From NCBI RefSeq assembly GCF_030846195.1, contig NZ_JAVCWH010000001.1, positions 658,610 through 722,609 of the forward strand: a DNA stretch of 64,000 nt. Reading direction: 5' to 3'. Every line of letters begins with the position of its first letter. Positions within the stretch are counted from its first letter, which is position 1. A program made the position numbers and the translations under genes. The stretch is from Paracoccus yibinensis. GTDB lineage: Bacteria; Pseudomonadota; Alphaproteobacteria; Rhodobacterales; Rhodobacteraceae. Of this stretch, positions 8,603 through 17,491 are shown one piece after another. The notes below the pieces were generated by a model. It was not told where the DNA came from and searched no databases. It saw only the letters and a list, made by a program, of their open reading frames with translations.

Positions 8603-9223
8603 ATGGATCTGTCGCTTTACATCACCGCTTTCGTGACCCTTTTCGTGGTGATCGACCCTGTCGGTCTTGCGCCGGTCTTCATCGCGCTGACGCCGGGAAT
8701 GACGGCGGCGCAGCGCCGCCGCATCGGGGCGCGCGCCCTGCTGATCACCGCCGTGCTGATGCTGATCTTCGGCCTTGCGGGCGAGTCGATCCTGGGCGCC
8801 ATCGGGATTTCGATTTCCGCCTTTCGCATTGCCGGGGGCCTTTTGCTGTTCCTGACGGCGCTGGACATGCTGTTCGAACGGCGCACCGAACGGCGCGAGA
8901 ACCAGGGCGAAGGCGATCCCCTGCATCACGATCCGTCCGTCTTCCCGCTGGCGATGCCTCTGCTGGCGGGACCGGGCGCGCTTGCCTCGATGATTCTCTT
9001 GATGGGCGAGGCGCCGGGCATCGGCCACATGCTGATGGTGAACCTGGTGATGCTGTCCGTTCTGGTTATCGCCATGGCGCTGTTCGTCATCGCCACCCCC
9101 CTGGCGCACGCGCTTGGGCGCACGGGCGTGATGGTGGTTACGCGTCTTCTGGGTATGCTGCTGGCGGCGCTGTCGGTGCAATTCGTCATCGACGGGCTGA
9201 AGGGATCGGGGCTGTTCCCATGA
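8603..9223 (+). CDS. MarC-family integral membrane protein
   Basis: This 206-residue protein has six predicted membrane helices and the family hallmarks FFVVIDPVGLAPVF-like near residue 15 (here VVIDPVGLAPVFIAL) and PLAMPLLAGPGAL in the middle. MarC/YhgN proteins were named after the mar locus but are not shown to be drug pumps; the annotation 'NAAT transporter' is only by family. The stop overlaps the start of the protease gene (ATGA), so the two are translated together. The 5' region holds an 8-bp GC stem (8561-8568 with 8577-8584) just before the start, which may influence expression. Confidence 0.9.
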   Translation: MDLSLYITAFVTLFVVIDPVGLAPVFIALTPGMTAAQRRRIGARALLITAVLMLIFGLAGESILGAIGISISAFRIAGGLLLFLTALDMLFERRTERRENQGEGDPLHHDPSVFPLAMPLLAGPGALASMILLMGEAPGIGHMLMVNLVMLSVLVIAMALFVIATPLAHALGRTGVMVVTRLLGMLLAALSVQFVIDGLKGSGLFP

Positions 9224-9789
9224 CCGACGACGATACGATGCAGCTTGTCTATTACGGCGCGCTGCTGCTGGTGATCGGGGGCGCGATGGTCTTCGAACTG
9301 GCGGGACGCGGCGGACAGGTTCTTCGCCAGTTGATCCTGTGGGTGGTGATCTTTGCGGGCGCCACGCTGGTTGCGAACTGGTGGATCGAAGGCGACGCCC
9401 CGGTCCAGCAAGTGCTGGAAAGCGGCCGAATCGAGATCCCGGTCGGCCGCGACGGCCATTTCCACCTGAACGCCCTGGTGAACGGACAGCAGGTGCGCTT
9501 CATGGTCGATACGGGCGCGTCGTCCATCGCGCTTGGCCCGGCGGATGCGCGCCGCGTCGGACTGGATCCGGACAACCTCGCCTATGTCGGCACCGCCATG
9601 ACCGCGAACGGCCGGGTCGAGACCGCCCCCGTCACCATCGACAGGATCGCCATCGGCGACATCGTGGACCGGAATGTCCGCGCCTATGTGATCGGCGCGG
9701 ATCTGGACGGGTCGTTGTTGGGAATGTCCTATCTGCGGACCTTCGCGCGGGTCAGCTTTGAAGGCGATCTGCTGATCCTGGAACGTTAA
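9220..9789 (+). CDS. Membrane-anchored retropepsin-like aspartic protease (TIGR02281 family)
   Basis: This 189-residue protein has two hydrophobic stretches at about residues 8-25 and 35-53. A single-domain clan AA aspartic protease fold follows, with the catalytic motif FMVDTGASSIALG and a second-half motif GSLLGMSYLRTF. Such proteins are thought to act as homodimers, like retropepsin, with the protease domain in the periplasm. The gene starts inside the marC stop codon, and its own stop overlaps the stop of the convergent PhoD-like gene by 4 bp. The substrate is unknown. Confidence 0.88.
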   Translation: MTDDDTMQLVYYGALLLVIGGAMVFELAGRGGQVLRQLILWVVIFAGATLVANWWIEGDAPVQQVLESGRIEIPVGRDGHFHLNALVNGQQVRFMVDTGASSIALGPADARRVGLDPDNLAYVGTAMTANGRVETAPVTIDRIAIGDIVDRNVRAYVIGADLDGSLLGMSYLRTFARVSFEGDLLILER

Positions 9790-11204
9790 TCCAGGGCCAG
9801 GGGCGGCGTGGGCCCGCTGTCTTCCAGATGCCAGACCGCCTGCCACCGTCCGTCGCGGCGATCCAGCGTCAGGAAATTGCGTTCCGCCACATAGCGGTGC
9901 CTTTGGCCCGGCAGCGGTTTGATGCGGATCGGGTGGCCCTGCAAGGGCGCATCGCCCAGCCCCGCGAACAGGCCAAGGGCGCGGGCATAGGCCTTGGGCG
10001 GCGCGCGATGCGAGATGCCCGAGGCGACAAGCTGGTGGACCCGCGTGGCGTCCGGTCCCATCTCGGCCCGCGTCGCGAGGTGGATTTCGCCCGACAGCAC
10101 CGTCACGGGGGCCGCCTTGCGCATCCGCAGCACCTGGCCCAGCATCCGCCGCCATTCGTCGCGATGCGCATGGCTTTGCCACTGGTCGCGCAGGTCGTCC
10201 TCGTAATGCTGCATCCGGGGAATCACCATCATCAGCGATTCCATCAGCGACAGGCGCGGCCCCAGCAGGGGCACGCTGGACACCATGAAGACGTGATCGC
10301 CCGTGGGGCGCAGCGATTCGACCGCCTTCCAGCCCGCATCCCCCATTACCCGGTGGCGGTGTCGTTCGGACCGCAGGTCGGGCGCGAACAGCGTCACCCC
10401 CGGAAGGTCGCGCCGCCATCCCAGGTTATGCCCCGTCGGATCCATGAACAGCGCCGGCACATCCTTGTCGGTCGCGCCGTGCTGGAACAGCAGATACATC
10501 CGCCGCGCCACGCGGAACAGCGCCTGCCCCACGGCGGATGACGTGCGGCTTTCGGGCAGCGATCCCCAGCCGTCGCAGATGTCGTGATCGTCCCAGACCG
10601 ACAGCGACGGCACGCTTGCGAACAGATCCGCACAGCCTTCGGCCGCAAGGACCATCATGTAGCGTTCGGCGAAGCGGCGCTCCAGGTGCCGGGTCAGGCT
10701 GTCCAGATCGGCGGGCGACGGATCGGCCGGAACATGATCGGGCCAGGCCTCTGACAGGGGATGGCCGTGCGTCGCCTCGTCGGCATAGATCTGGTCTCCG
10801 CCTTGCAGCAGCAGGGCGAAGGGGTCGCGGGCGTGATCGTCCGCAAGGCGCGCCCACATCAGGTTGCGTTCGGCCTGATCGCGATCCAGATCGCCGTTTT
10901 CCTCGCCGTTGCAGGACACAAAGGCGATGCGGATGTTCCCGTCCAGACGGGTGGCGACCGGGTGGTCGCGCCCGTCCAGGTGATAACCCGCCTCGCCCAC
11001 GGCCAGGGTGAAATCGTGCCGCCAGATCGACAGGTCCGCCACCTGCGCCAGCAGCATCGGCGCGATTTCGCCGCCCCGGATGCGCACCGGACCGGGCGCC
11101 ATGGCGTCCCGAGGGCGGATGGTGATGGCGGCAAGGCGCAGACCCTGGGTATCGCAGCCCCGAAAATGCAGGATCGGACCCGCGAAACCGTCTTCTTGCC
11201 TCAT
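9786..11204 (-). CDS. PhoD-like alkaline phosphatase / metallophosphoesterase
   Basis: This 472-residue protein has the PhoD-like metallophosphatase signature: FVSCNGEE at about residue 95, GGDQIYADE, WDDHDICDGWG and LSGEIHLATRAE. These carry the Asp, Asn and His metal ligands. There is no N-terminal signal peptide, so unlike secreted PhoD it looks cytoplasmic; such intracellular forms are common in alphaproteobacteria and their substrates are unknown. The C-terminal region (about 400-472) is a family-typical extension. No Pho box was recognised upstream; a TCTGTC-N5-GACAGA dyad is present instead. Confidence 0.86.
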   Translation of the reverse strand: MRQEDGFAGPILHFRGCDTQGLRLAAITIRPRDAMAPGPVRIRGGEIAPMLLAQVADLSIWRHDFTLAVGEAGYHLDGRDHPVATRLDGNIRIAFVSCNGEENGDLDRDQAERNLMWARLADDHARDPFALLLQGGDQIYADEATHGHPLSEAWPDHVPADPSPADLDSLTRHLERRFAERYMMVLAAEGCADLFASVPSLSVWDDHDICDGWGSLPESRTSSAVGQALFRVARRMYLLFQHGATDKDVPALFMDPTGHNLGWRRDLPGVTLFAPDLRSERHRHRVMGDAGWKAVESLRPTGDHVFMVSSVPLLGPRLSLMESLMMVIPRMQHYEDDLRDQWQSHAHRDEWRRMLGQVLRMRKAAPVTVLSGEIHLATRAEMGPDATRVHQLVASGISHRAPPKAYARALGLFAGLGDAPLQGHPIRIKPLPGQRHRYVAERNFLTLDRRDGRWQAVWHLEDSGPTPPLALD

Positions 11205-11227
11205 CCCGTCGTCGCACCCTTTGGCTG

Positions 11228-11244
11228 TCTGTCAGGGTGACAGA
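11228..11244 (-). promoter_or_regulatory. 17-bp dyad upstream of the PhoD-like gene
   Basis: A perfect inverted repeat, TCTGTC-N5-GACAGA, lies 24 bp before the ATG of the phosphatase gene. It could be an operator or a small leader hairpin. Its core resembles the TGTCAG repeats at 3514-3567, but as an inverted rather than a direct repeat. Confidence 0.3.
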
Positions 11245-11275
11245 TAAACGCTGTGGCCCGGATTGCACCCCCGCA

Positions 11276-12502
11276 TCAGGATTTTAGCGGCTTTGTGTTC
11301 GCCAGGGCCTGCGCCTGACGGGACAAATCCCCGACCAGGGGAAACAGATCCGCCTGCAACGCATGATAGATGTCGGGCTTGCCCTGAAACTGTCCGCCAG
11401 TCGGACCACCCGGTTCGGGGAACCAGCCGCCGCGGTCGTGGTCGATCAGCTGCGCATCGGCAAAACGCCACAAGCGGCGATACCACTCCTCTTCCTGAGG
11501 CTGCGGATCCAGCTTGATCAGCGCCGCCAGCGCACCGATCGCCTCGGTCACGGGCCACCAGTAACGGTCGGCGCGTCCCACGCGGCCACCCGCGTCCAGC
11601 GTATAGGCCAGCCCGCCCTGCCCCAGCCAGGCATCGCGCAGCGCGGTTTCGACCAGCAGCCGCGCCTGCGCTGGCGCAGCACTGTCCGGGCGGCCTGCCA
11701 GATCCCAGCATTGCAGCAGCAGGCGCGCCATCTCGAACGAATGGCCAGGAGTGGTGCCGGCTGGACGGAACATCGGGTTGCCCTCGTAACCTGGATCGGG
11801 ACGCCAGCGGTCGTCGTAATGTTCCGGTATGCGCCACCCGTTCGCGGCGGCCTGCCCCGCAATGAAAAAATCCAGGATCCCGCCCGCGCGCCGCAGGTAT
11901 TCGCCTTCGCCCACGGCTTCGAAGGCGGCCAGCAGCGCCTCGACCCCATGCATGTTGGCGTTCATCCCGCGATAGGTGGAAAAGGGCTGCCAGTCGCGGG
12001 TGAACTCGTCGCGAAACAGCCCCGCCTGCGGGTCCCAGAACCGATCCTCCAGAACCTGTGCGGCATCCGCCAGCAGGCGGTCGGCATCGGGATGCCCCGC
12101 CAGTTTCGCCGTGGACGCCGCCAGCAGCACGAAGACATGCCCATAGGCCAGCTTCGTGTCATCGGCGGCCGCCCCGTCCCGCAGCGCCCAGACATAGCCG
12201 CCATGCCGGGCGTCGCGATGCCCGCGCCACAGCAGATCCAGGCCCCGGTCGATGATCCCTGCCCTGTCGTCCCGCCCGGCAAGCTGACCCAGGGCATAGG
12301 AATGGACCAACCGTGTCGTGACGTGCAGTTCCAGCAGGCCATCCCCCAGGGGCCGCCCCGCCGGGTCCAGGGATGCAAGGCCGTCCGGCACCGCGCTGGC
12401 ATCGAAGAAATCCAGCGCCCGGTTCGCATCGCGGATCAGGAACTCGCGGTGCGCCGGATCGTGCAGCCATGTCGCGGATGCGTCATTTCCCGGTCTGTTC
12501 AC
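11276..12502 (-). CDS. AGE-family epimerase/isomerase
   Basis: This 408-residue member of the N-acylglucosamine 2-epimerase / mannose isomerase superfamily is predicted to be an (alpha/alpha)6 barrel. Family motifs are present in order: RLVHSYALG, GGYVWAL, KLAYGHVFVLLAAS, FSTYRGMNANMHGVEALLAAFEA, PGHSFEMARLLLQ, RYWWPVTEAIGALAAL and GGWFPE. The conserved His residues in HVF, NMHG and PGHSFE are those of the active site. The GTG at 12502 is preferred because AAGGGGTG lies 5 nt upstream; a longer frame from 12538 lacks a ribosome site. The exact sugar (mannose/fructose, or cellobiose-type disaccharide) cannot be told from sequence. It stands alone, with no sugar transport genes beside it. Confidence 0.85.
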   Translation of the reverse strand: MNRPGNDASATWLHDPAHREFLIRDANRALDFFDASAVPDGLASLDPAGRPLGDGLLELHVTTRLVHSYALGQLAGRDDRAGIIDRGLDLLWRGHRDARHGGYVWALRDGAAADDTKLAYGHVFVLLAASTAKLAGHPDADRLLADAAQVLEDRFWDPQAGLFRDEFTRDWQPFSTYRGMNANMHGVEALLAAFEAVGEGEYLRRAGGILDFFIAGQAAANGWRIPEHYDDRWRPDPGYEGNPMFRPAGTTPGHSFEMARLLLQCWDLAGRPDSAAPAQARLLVETALRDAWLGQGGLAYTLDAGGRVGRADRYWWPVTEAIGALAALIKLDPQPQEEEWYRRLWRFADAQLIDHDRGGWFPEPGGPTGGQFQGKPDIYHALQADLFPLVGDLSRQAQALANTKPLKS

Positions 12503-12708
12503 GGTTTCACCCCTTGGCTTGCACAAAAAATTCATCACAGCACTTGAAATACAGGACCGGTCATGTCACGTGAATACCCAGCGGGACCGGGCCCCTCTGA
12601 CGGCAAAGACGCCGTGATGTCGGACCGCATCGAGCGTGCTTCGATGCAAAGTGGCCCTGTTCTGGCGAAGCCCTTGGCATCGGTGCACATTAGCAACGAT
12701 GAGGGCAC

Positions 12709-13710
12709 ATGGAACTTCTTCTACTGGCATTTCTGGGCAAGCCGCTGTGGATGTGGCTGCTGTTTCTGGGCGTGGTGATTGCCCTTCTGGCATTCGACCT
12801 GGGCGTCCTGCACAAAGACAGCCATGAAATCGGAGTCGCAGAAAGCCTGCGCATGTCGGCGATGTATATCGTCCTGGGCGTCGCGTTTTCGGGCTTTGTT
12901 TACTGGCAGATGGGAACCGAACCCGCGGCCCAGTATCTGACGGCCTTCGTGGTCGAAAAGACGCTGGCGATGGACAACATCTTCGTCATCGCGCTGATCT
13001 TCGGCTTCTTCGCCGTCCCCCGCGAATACCAGCACCGGGTGCTGTTCTGGGGCATCCTTGGCGTCATCGTCCTGCGCGCGATCATGATCGGCCTGGGCGC
13101 GACGATCGTGGCGAACTATCAGTGGGTGCTGTATCTGTTCGCCGTCTTCCTGATCTTCACCGGCATCAAGATGATGTTCGTGCAAGAGGCGTCCCACGAT
13201 CTGGAGGGCAACAGGCTGGTGCGCTTCATGCGCAAGCATTTCCGCATCACGGATCAGTTCCACGGCAACAAGTTCATCGTCAAGCAGGCCGATCCCAAGA
13301 CCGGCAAGCTGGTGCGCTATGGCACGCCGCTGCTGATGGCGCTTGTGATGATCGAGATCGCGGACCTGGTCTTCGCCGTCGACTCGGTGCCTGCCGTGTT
13401 CACGATCACGACGGACCCCTATATCGTCTATACGTCGAACATCTTCGCGATCCTTGGTCTGCGGGCGTTGTATTTCGCGCTGTCCGCAATCCTGCATCGC
13501 TTTGCCTATCTGAAATACGCGCTGTCGATCCTGCTGGTCTTCATCGGATCGAAGATCTTCATCGCCGACCTGATGGGCTGGGAAAAGTTCCCGCCGACCT
13601 GGTCGCTGGGCATCACCTTCGCGATCCTCGGCGTGGGCGTGATCTACTCGCTGTGGAAAACCAACGGGAGCAAGGCCGAAGAGACCCGATCCCATCCGGC
13701 CGGCGAATAA
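12709..13710 (+). CDS. TerC-family membrane protein (Alx-type)
   Basis: This 333-residue integral membrane protein has about nine hydrophobic segments. The TerC-family signatures are E-K-T-L-A-M-D-N-I-F-V near residue 83 and I-E-I-A-D-L-V-F-A-V-D-S-V-P-A near residue 215, whose acidic residues are believed to bind metal. Proteins of this length with a cytoplasmic loop containing the FHGNKF block are the Alx/YgjT type, linked in other bacteria to manganese export and alkaline pH. No yybP-ykoY (Mn2+) riboswitch pattern was found in the 200-bp leader. A strong terminator follows. Confidence 0.9.
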   Translation: MELLLLAFLGKPLWMWLLFLGVVIALLAFDLGVLHKDSHEIGVAESLRMSAMYIVLGVAFSGFVYWQMGTEPAAQYLTAFVVEKTLAMDNIFVIALIFGFFAVPREYQHRVLFWGILGVIVLRAIMIGLGATIVANYQWVLYLFAVFLIFTGIKMMFVQEASHDLEGNRLVRFMRKHFRITDQFHGNKFIVKQADPKTGKLVRYGTPLLMALVMIEIADLVFAVDSVPAVFTITTDPYIVYTSNIFAILGLRALYFALSAILHRFAYLKYALSILLVFIGSKIFIADLMGWEKFPPTWSLGITFAILGVGVIYSLWKTNGSKAEETRSHPAGE

Positions 13711-13722
13711 CACCGAAACCGG

Positions 13723-13750
13723 CAAGGCGCCCCGCGGGGCGCCTTGTTTG
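13723..13750 (+). terminator. Rho-independent terminator after terC
   Basis: An 11-bp perfect stem (CAAGGCGCCCC/GGGGCGCCTTG) with a 2-nt nominal loop is followed by TTTG. It begins 13 bases after the TerC-family stop codon. Confidence 0.8.
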
Positions 13751-13844
13751 CCGATTCAATCCGGCAGATGACCGTCAAGGCTTTGCACTGCCGCGCGCTT
13801 CGTGCAGATTGCGAAAAGCCCGATCTGCTGGATAAAGAGACCCG

Positions 13845-15116
13845 ATGCTTCTGGAAATCATCATCGTCCTGCTTCTGACGATGTTCAACGGCGTTCTGGC
13901 CATGTCCGAACTGGCCATCGTCTCGGCGCGGCCCGCGCGGCTGAAGGTGATGGCCGCCGAAGGAAGCCACGGCGCCGAAGTCGCCCTTGATCTTGGAACA
14001 GAACCGGGCCGCTTCCTGTCCAGCGTCCAGATCGGCATCACCCTGGTGGGCGTGCTGTCGGGCGCTTTCTCGGGCGCGACGCTGGGCGCGCGCCTGTCCG
14101 CGGCGCTGATCGAAGGCGGGTTGTCCCCCGCCCTGGCACAGGCATTGGGCGTCGGCGGCGTGGTCGTGCTGATCACCTATCTGTCCCTGATCATCGGCGA
14201 ACTGGTTCCCAAGCAGATCGCCCTGCGGTCCCCCGAAGGCGTGGCCGCCCGCATTGCGCCGCTGATCCTGTTCATCTCTCGCATCGCGGCGCCGATCGTC
14301 TGGATCCTCGACAAATCCGGCAAGCTGGTGCTGACCCTGCTGCGCCAGTCAGGCGAATCCGAACGCGGCATCTCGGACGAGGAGATCCGCGTCATGCTGT
14401 CCGAGGCGCGGTCCGCAGGCGTCATCGAACCCGCCGAAACCGAGATGATCGCGGGCGTCATGCGCATCGCCGACCGGTCCGCCCGCGGGCTGATGACGCC
14501 CCGGCACGAGGTCGAAACCGTCGATATCGACGACTCCGGCGCCGACGTGCTGCAACGGTTCCGCGACAGCCGCCGCTCGCGCCTGCTGGTGCGGGAAGGA
14601 TCGGACGACGACATCATCGGCGTGATCAGCCTGCGCGACCTTTTGTCGGACGACGTGACCGACCTGCGCTCTCTGGTGCAGGAGGTTCCGGTCATCCGCG
14701 AGGGCCTGCCCGCGCTGAACGTGATCGAGGAGTTGAAGGCCAGCCCCGCCCACATGCTGCTGGTCTATGACGAATACGGCCATTTCGAAGGCGTGATCAC
14801 CGCCATGGACCTGCTGGAAGCGATCGCAGGGGATTTCCCTGAACCCGGCGACGACGAACCCAAGGCAGTCCAGCGCGAGGATGGCACTTGGCTGGTCGCG
14901 GGCTGGATGCCCGCCGACGAATTCGCCGAAATGATCGGCATCACCCTGCCCGAGGATCGCGGATACGAATCCGTTGCGGGCCTTGTGCTGGACCGGGCGG
15001 GCGTTTTGCCCGACGTGGGCGCGCGCATCACCGTATCGGGCTGGCAGATCGAGGTCGTGGACCTTGATGGCCGCCGGATCGACAAGCTGCTGGTGTCGCA
15101 GCTTGCCGAAGTCTGA
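13845..15116 (+). CDS. CorC/HlyC family (CNNM-type) membrane protein
   Basis: This 423-residue protein has an N-terminal DUF21/CNNM membrane domain (about residues 1-190, several helices, with SSVQIGITLVGVLSGAF), a CBS pair (about 205-330, starting at LMTPRHEVETVDID) and a C-terminal CorC_HlyC transporter-associated domain (about 340-420). Family members are linked to Mg2+/Co2+ efflux or are annotated as hemolysin-like; transport direction is not deducible. The start lacks a strong ribosome site (AAAGAG upstream) but no better start exists. MgtE is encoded 5 kb away, so two Mg2+-related systems lie close together. Confidence 0.9.
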   Translation: MLLEIIIVLLLTMFNGVLAMSELAIVSARPARLKVMAAEGSHGAEVALDLGTEPGRFLSSVQIGITLVGVLSGAFSGATLGARLSAALIEGGLSPALAQALGVGGVVVLITYLSLIIGELVPKQIALRSPEGVAARIAPLILFISRIAAPIVWILDKSGKLVLTLLRQSGESERGISDEEIRVMLSEARSAGVIEPAETEMIAGVMRIADRSARGLMTPRHEVETVDIDDSGADVLQRFRDSRRSRLLVREGSDDDIIGVISLRDLLSDDVTDLRSLVQEVPVIREGLPALNVIEELKASPAHMLLVYDEYGHFEGVITAMDLLEAIAGDFPEPGDDEPKAVQREDGTWLVAGWMPADEFAEMIGITLPEDRGYESVAGLVLDRAGVLPDVGARITVSGWQIEVVDLDGRRIDKLLVSQLAEV

Positions 15117-15122
15117 CAGGGA

Positions 15123-16409
15123 TCAGGCCGCGCGGCGGTCGCGGCCGATGCCCAGCAACTGATAGATCACCAGGGCGGCCAGCGTCGACGTGCCGATCCC
15201 GCCCAGCGCGAAGCCGCCGATGGTCACGGTGAAATCGCCCGCGCCCAGGATCAGCGCCACGCCCACGGTGAACAGGTTGCGCGGATCGGAAAAATCCACG
15301 CGGTTATCGACCCATATCCGAGCCATGGCGCTGGCGATCAGGCCGAAGACCGACACCGCGAGGCCCGCCAGCACAGGCGCAGGGATCGTCTGCAGGATCG
15401 CCCCGAACTTCGGCGACAGGCCCAGCAGGATCGCGATGGCGGCGGCCATCGGAAAGATCAGCGTCGAATAGACCTTGGTCATCGCCATGACGCCGATGTT
15501 TTCGGCATAGGTCGTGACCCCGGTCCCGCCCCCTGCCCCGGCGATCATGGTGGCCAGACCGTCACCCAGGAAGCCCCGGCCAATATAGCGGTCCATGTTC
15601 TGACCCGTGATCGAACCAAGCGCCTTGATATGGCCCAGGTTCTCGGCCACCAGGACGATGGCGACGGGTGCGATCATGCTGATCGCGGTCCAGTCGAATT
15701 CTGGCGCGGTGAAATTCGGAATGCCGAACCATGCCGCCTGCCCGACCCGGCCGAAGTCGATGCCCGGCACGAGGCCCGCGCCGTTGCCCAGGGCCAGCAC
15801 CAGCAGATAGCCGAAGGCAAGCGCGATCAGCACCGCGATCCGACGCGTCGCCCGCCCGCCATAGGCCGACACCATGGCCATGCACAGCACCGTCGCAAGC
15901 GCGATGGACAGATGCGCCATGCTGCCCTTCAGCTGGCCCACGGCCACCGGCGCCAGGTTCAAGCCGATGGACACGCCGATGGCCCCGGTCACGGCGGGCG
16001 GCATCAGCCGTTCCACCCAGCCCGTCCCTGCTGCCATCACCACCAGCCCGATCAGCGCATAGACCAGCCCCGCGGCAATGATCCCGCCCAAGGCCACGCC
16101 GATGTTCGGGTTGGCCCCGCCGCCGGCGAAACCCGTCGCGGCCATGACCACGGCGATGAAGGCGAAGGACGATCCCAGGTAACTGGGCACCCGCCCGCCC
16201 GTGATGAAGAAGAACAGCAGCGTGCCGATGCCGGAAAAGAACACGGCCACATTCGGATCGAACCCCATGATCAGCGGTGCCAGGATCGTCGATCCCGACA
16301 TGGCCAGCAGGTGCTGCACGCTCATCGGGACGGCGGCGGCCAGCGGCAGCTTTTCATCGGGAAGAACCGTCGCGCCGGTGGCCGGGCGCCAGGTTGGAAA
16401 ATAGCCCAT
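15123..16409 (-). CDS. Uracil/xanthine permease (NCS2 family)
   Basis: This 428-residue NCS2 (solute carrier 23) nucleobase:cation symporter has about 14 hydrophobic segments. Motifs include the QHLLAMSGSTILAP block near residue 33, SFAFIAVVMA, AVTGAIGVSIGLNLAP, APVAIVLVAENLGHIKALG and GGGTGVTTYAENIGVMAMTKVYS, matching UraA-type permeases. The N-terminal GYFPTW and E-K-L-P segments are also typical of UraA. The 5' leader can form two GC hairpins (see findings). Substrate could be uracil or a purine; sequence alone does not separate the two. Confidence 0.9.
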   Translation of the reverse strand: MGYFPTWRPATGATVLPDEKLPLAAAVPMSVQHLLAMSGSTILAPLIMGFDPNVAVFFSGIGTLLFFFITGGRVPSYLGSSFAFIAVVMAATGFAGGGANPNIGVALGGIIAAGLVYALIGLVVMAAGTGWVERLMPPAVTGAIGVSIGLNLAPVAVGQLKGSMAHLSIALATVLCMAMVSAYGGRATRRIAVLIALAFGYLLVLALGNGAGLVPGIDFGRVGQAAWFGIPNFTAPEFDWTAISMIAPVAIVLVAENLGHIKALGSITGQNMDRYIGRGFLGDGLATMIAGAGGGTGVTTYAENIGVMAMTKVYSTLIFPMAAAIAILLGLSPKFGAILQTIPAPVLAGLAVSVFGLIASAMARIWVDNRVDFSDPRNLFTVGVALILGAGDFTVTIGGFALGGIGTSTLAALVIYQLLGIGRDRRAA

Positions 16410-16575
16410 CGTCTTCTCTTGTCATGATTCCGTCGGCGGGCTTAGCCCATCCCCGCCGGCAGGCCAATCACCTGCGCCGTGCTATTTGGCGGCCATGTCG
16501 CTGATGGGTGGACCGCTACCCAGGCATTGCGGACCCATGACCACGCCGCCACGTTGGCAACAGGCGTTGCCCAAT

Positions 16576-16604
16576 GAAAAACCCCCGCCGGTTGGGCGGG
16601 GGTC
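16576..16604 (-). terminator. Rho-independent terminator of the Bax-inhibitor gene
   Basis: On the minus strand a 9-bp stem (ACCCCCGCC/GGCGGGGGT, loop 5 nt) is followed by a run of five T. It lies 25 bases past the stop of the Bax-inhibitor gene. This is the best intrinsic terminator in the window. Confidence 0.88.
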
Positions 16605-16628
16605 GAAGATGTCAGGCTGTGTCGCGGA

Positions 16629-17378
16629 TCACTCGCGGTTGCCCATGAACTGAAGCAGGAACATGAACAGGTTCAGGAAGTCCAGGTACAGCTGCAAGGC
16701 ACCCATAATGGCGGTCTTGCCCAGGAAATCCCGATCCGAACCGGCCAGTCGCAGATAGGTGTTCTTGATGTTCTGCGTGTCATAGGCGGTCAGGCCCGCG
16801 AAGATCAGCACGCCCAGGATCGAAATCGCGAACTGCATCGCCGAGGATTGCAGGAAGATGTTCACGATCGACGCCACGATCAGGCCGATCACGCCCATGA
16901 TCAGGAAGCTGCCCCAGCCCGAGATGTCCTTCTTCGTGGTATAGCCCCACAACGACAGACCCGCGAAGGCGATGGCCGTCACCAGGAAGGTCTGCACGAT
17001 CGAGGTGCCGGTATAGACCAGGAAGATCGAGCTGATCGACAGGCCCATCAGCGCCGCGAAGCCATAGAACAGCATCGTGGCCGCCGAGACGGACAGGCGG
17101 TTGATCGCGGCGCCAAAGGCGAAGACCACCAGCAGGGGCGCGAACATGATCACCCATTTCAGGGGCGAGGCATAGATCGCCGTCCCCAGCTGGGTCAGCT
17201 GCCCCGACGCGTCCACGGCGGCGGTGCTGATGCCATAGGCGGCGACGGCGGTTACACCCATGCCGACCGCCATCAGCCCATAAACCTTGTTCATATAGGC
17301 CCGCAGCCCTTCGTCGATCACCCCTTGGCGGGTGCCGACGCTCTGCGTGGTGCGGTAAGTGTTGTAATCTGCCATCAA
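16629..17378 (-). CDS. Bax inhibitor-1/YccA family membrane protein
   Basis: This 249-residue protein has seven hydrophobic segments and the UPF0005/Bax inhibitor-1 signature, including LRAYMNKVYGLMAVGMGVTA near the N-terminus, GLTAYDTQNIKNTYL and the C-terminal ALQLYLDFLNLFMFLLQFMG. In Escherichia coli YccA interacts with FtsH, and other members are proposed Ca2+ leak channels; neither is shown here. The upstream ribosome site is AGGGAGAG. The gene is monocistronic, bounded by its own terminator. Confidence 0.93.
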   Translation of the reverse strand: MMADYNTYRTTQSVGTRQGVIDEGLRAYMNKVYGLMAVGMGVTAVAAYGISTAAVDASGQLTQLGTAIYASPLKWVIMFAPLLVVFAFGAAINRLSVSAATMLFYGFAALMGLSISSIFLVYTGTSIVQTFLVTAIAFAGLSLWGYTTKKDISGWGSFLIMGVIGLIVASIVNIFLQSSAMQFAISILGVLIFAGLTAYDTQNIKNTYLRLAGSDRDFLGKTAIMGALQLYLDFLNLFMFLLQFMGNRE

Positions 17379-17491
17379 TCTCTCCCTATGAGACCTGCCG
17401 GCGTCTGCCGGTTTATGGCCATCATATTGGCATGATACGCCTGTGATTCAATGCCGTTAAGGGGTCGAATACCCCCAGTTTTACGCAGATG

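Noticed and set aside
12540..12708. yybP-ykoY (manganese) riboswitch before the TerC-family gene.
   Set aside because: The leader lacks the conserved paired GGGGAG-type boxes and shows no convincing matching fold.
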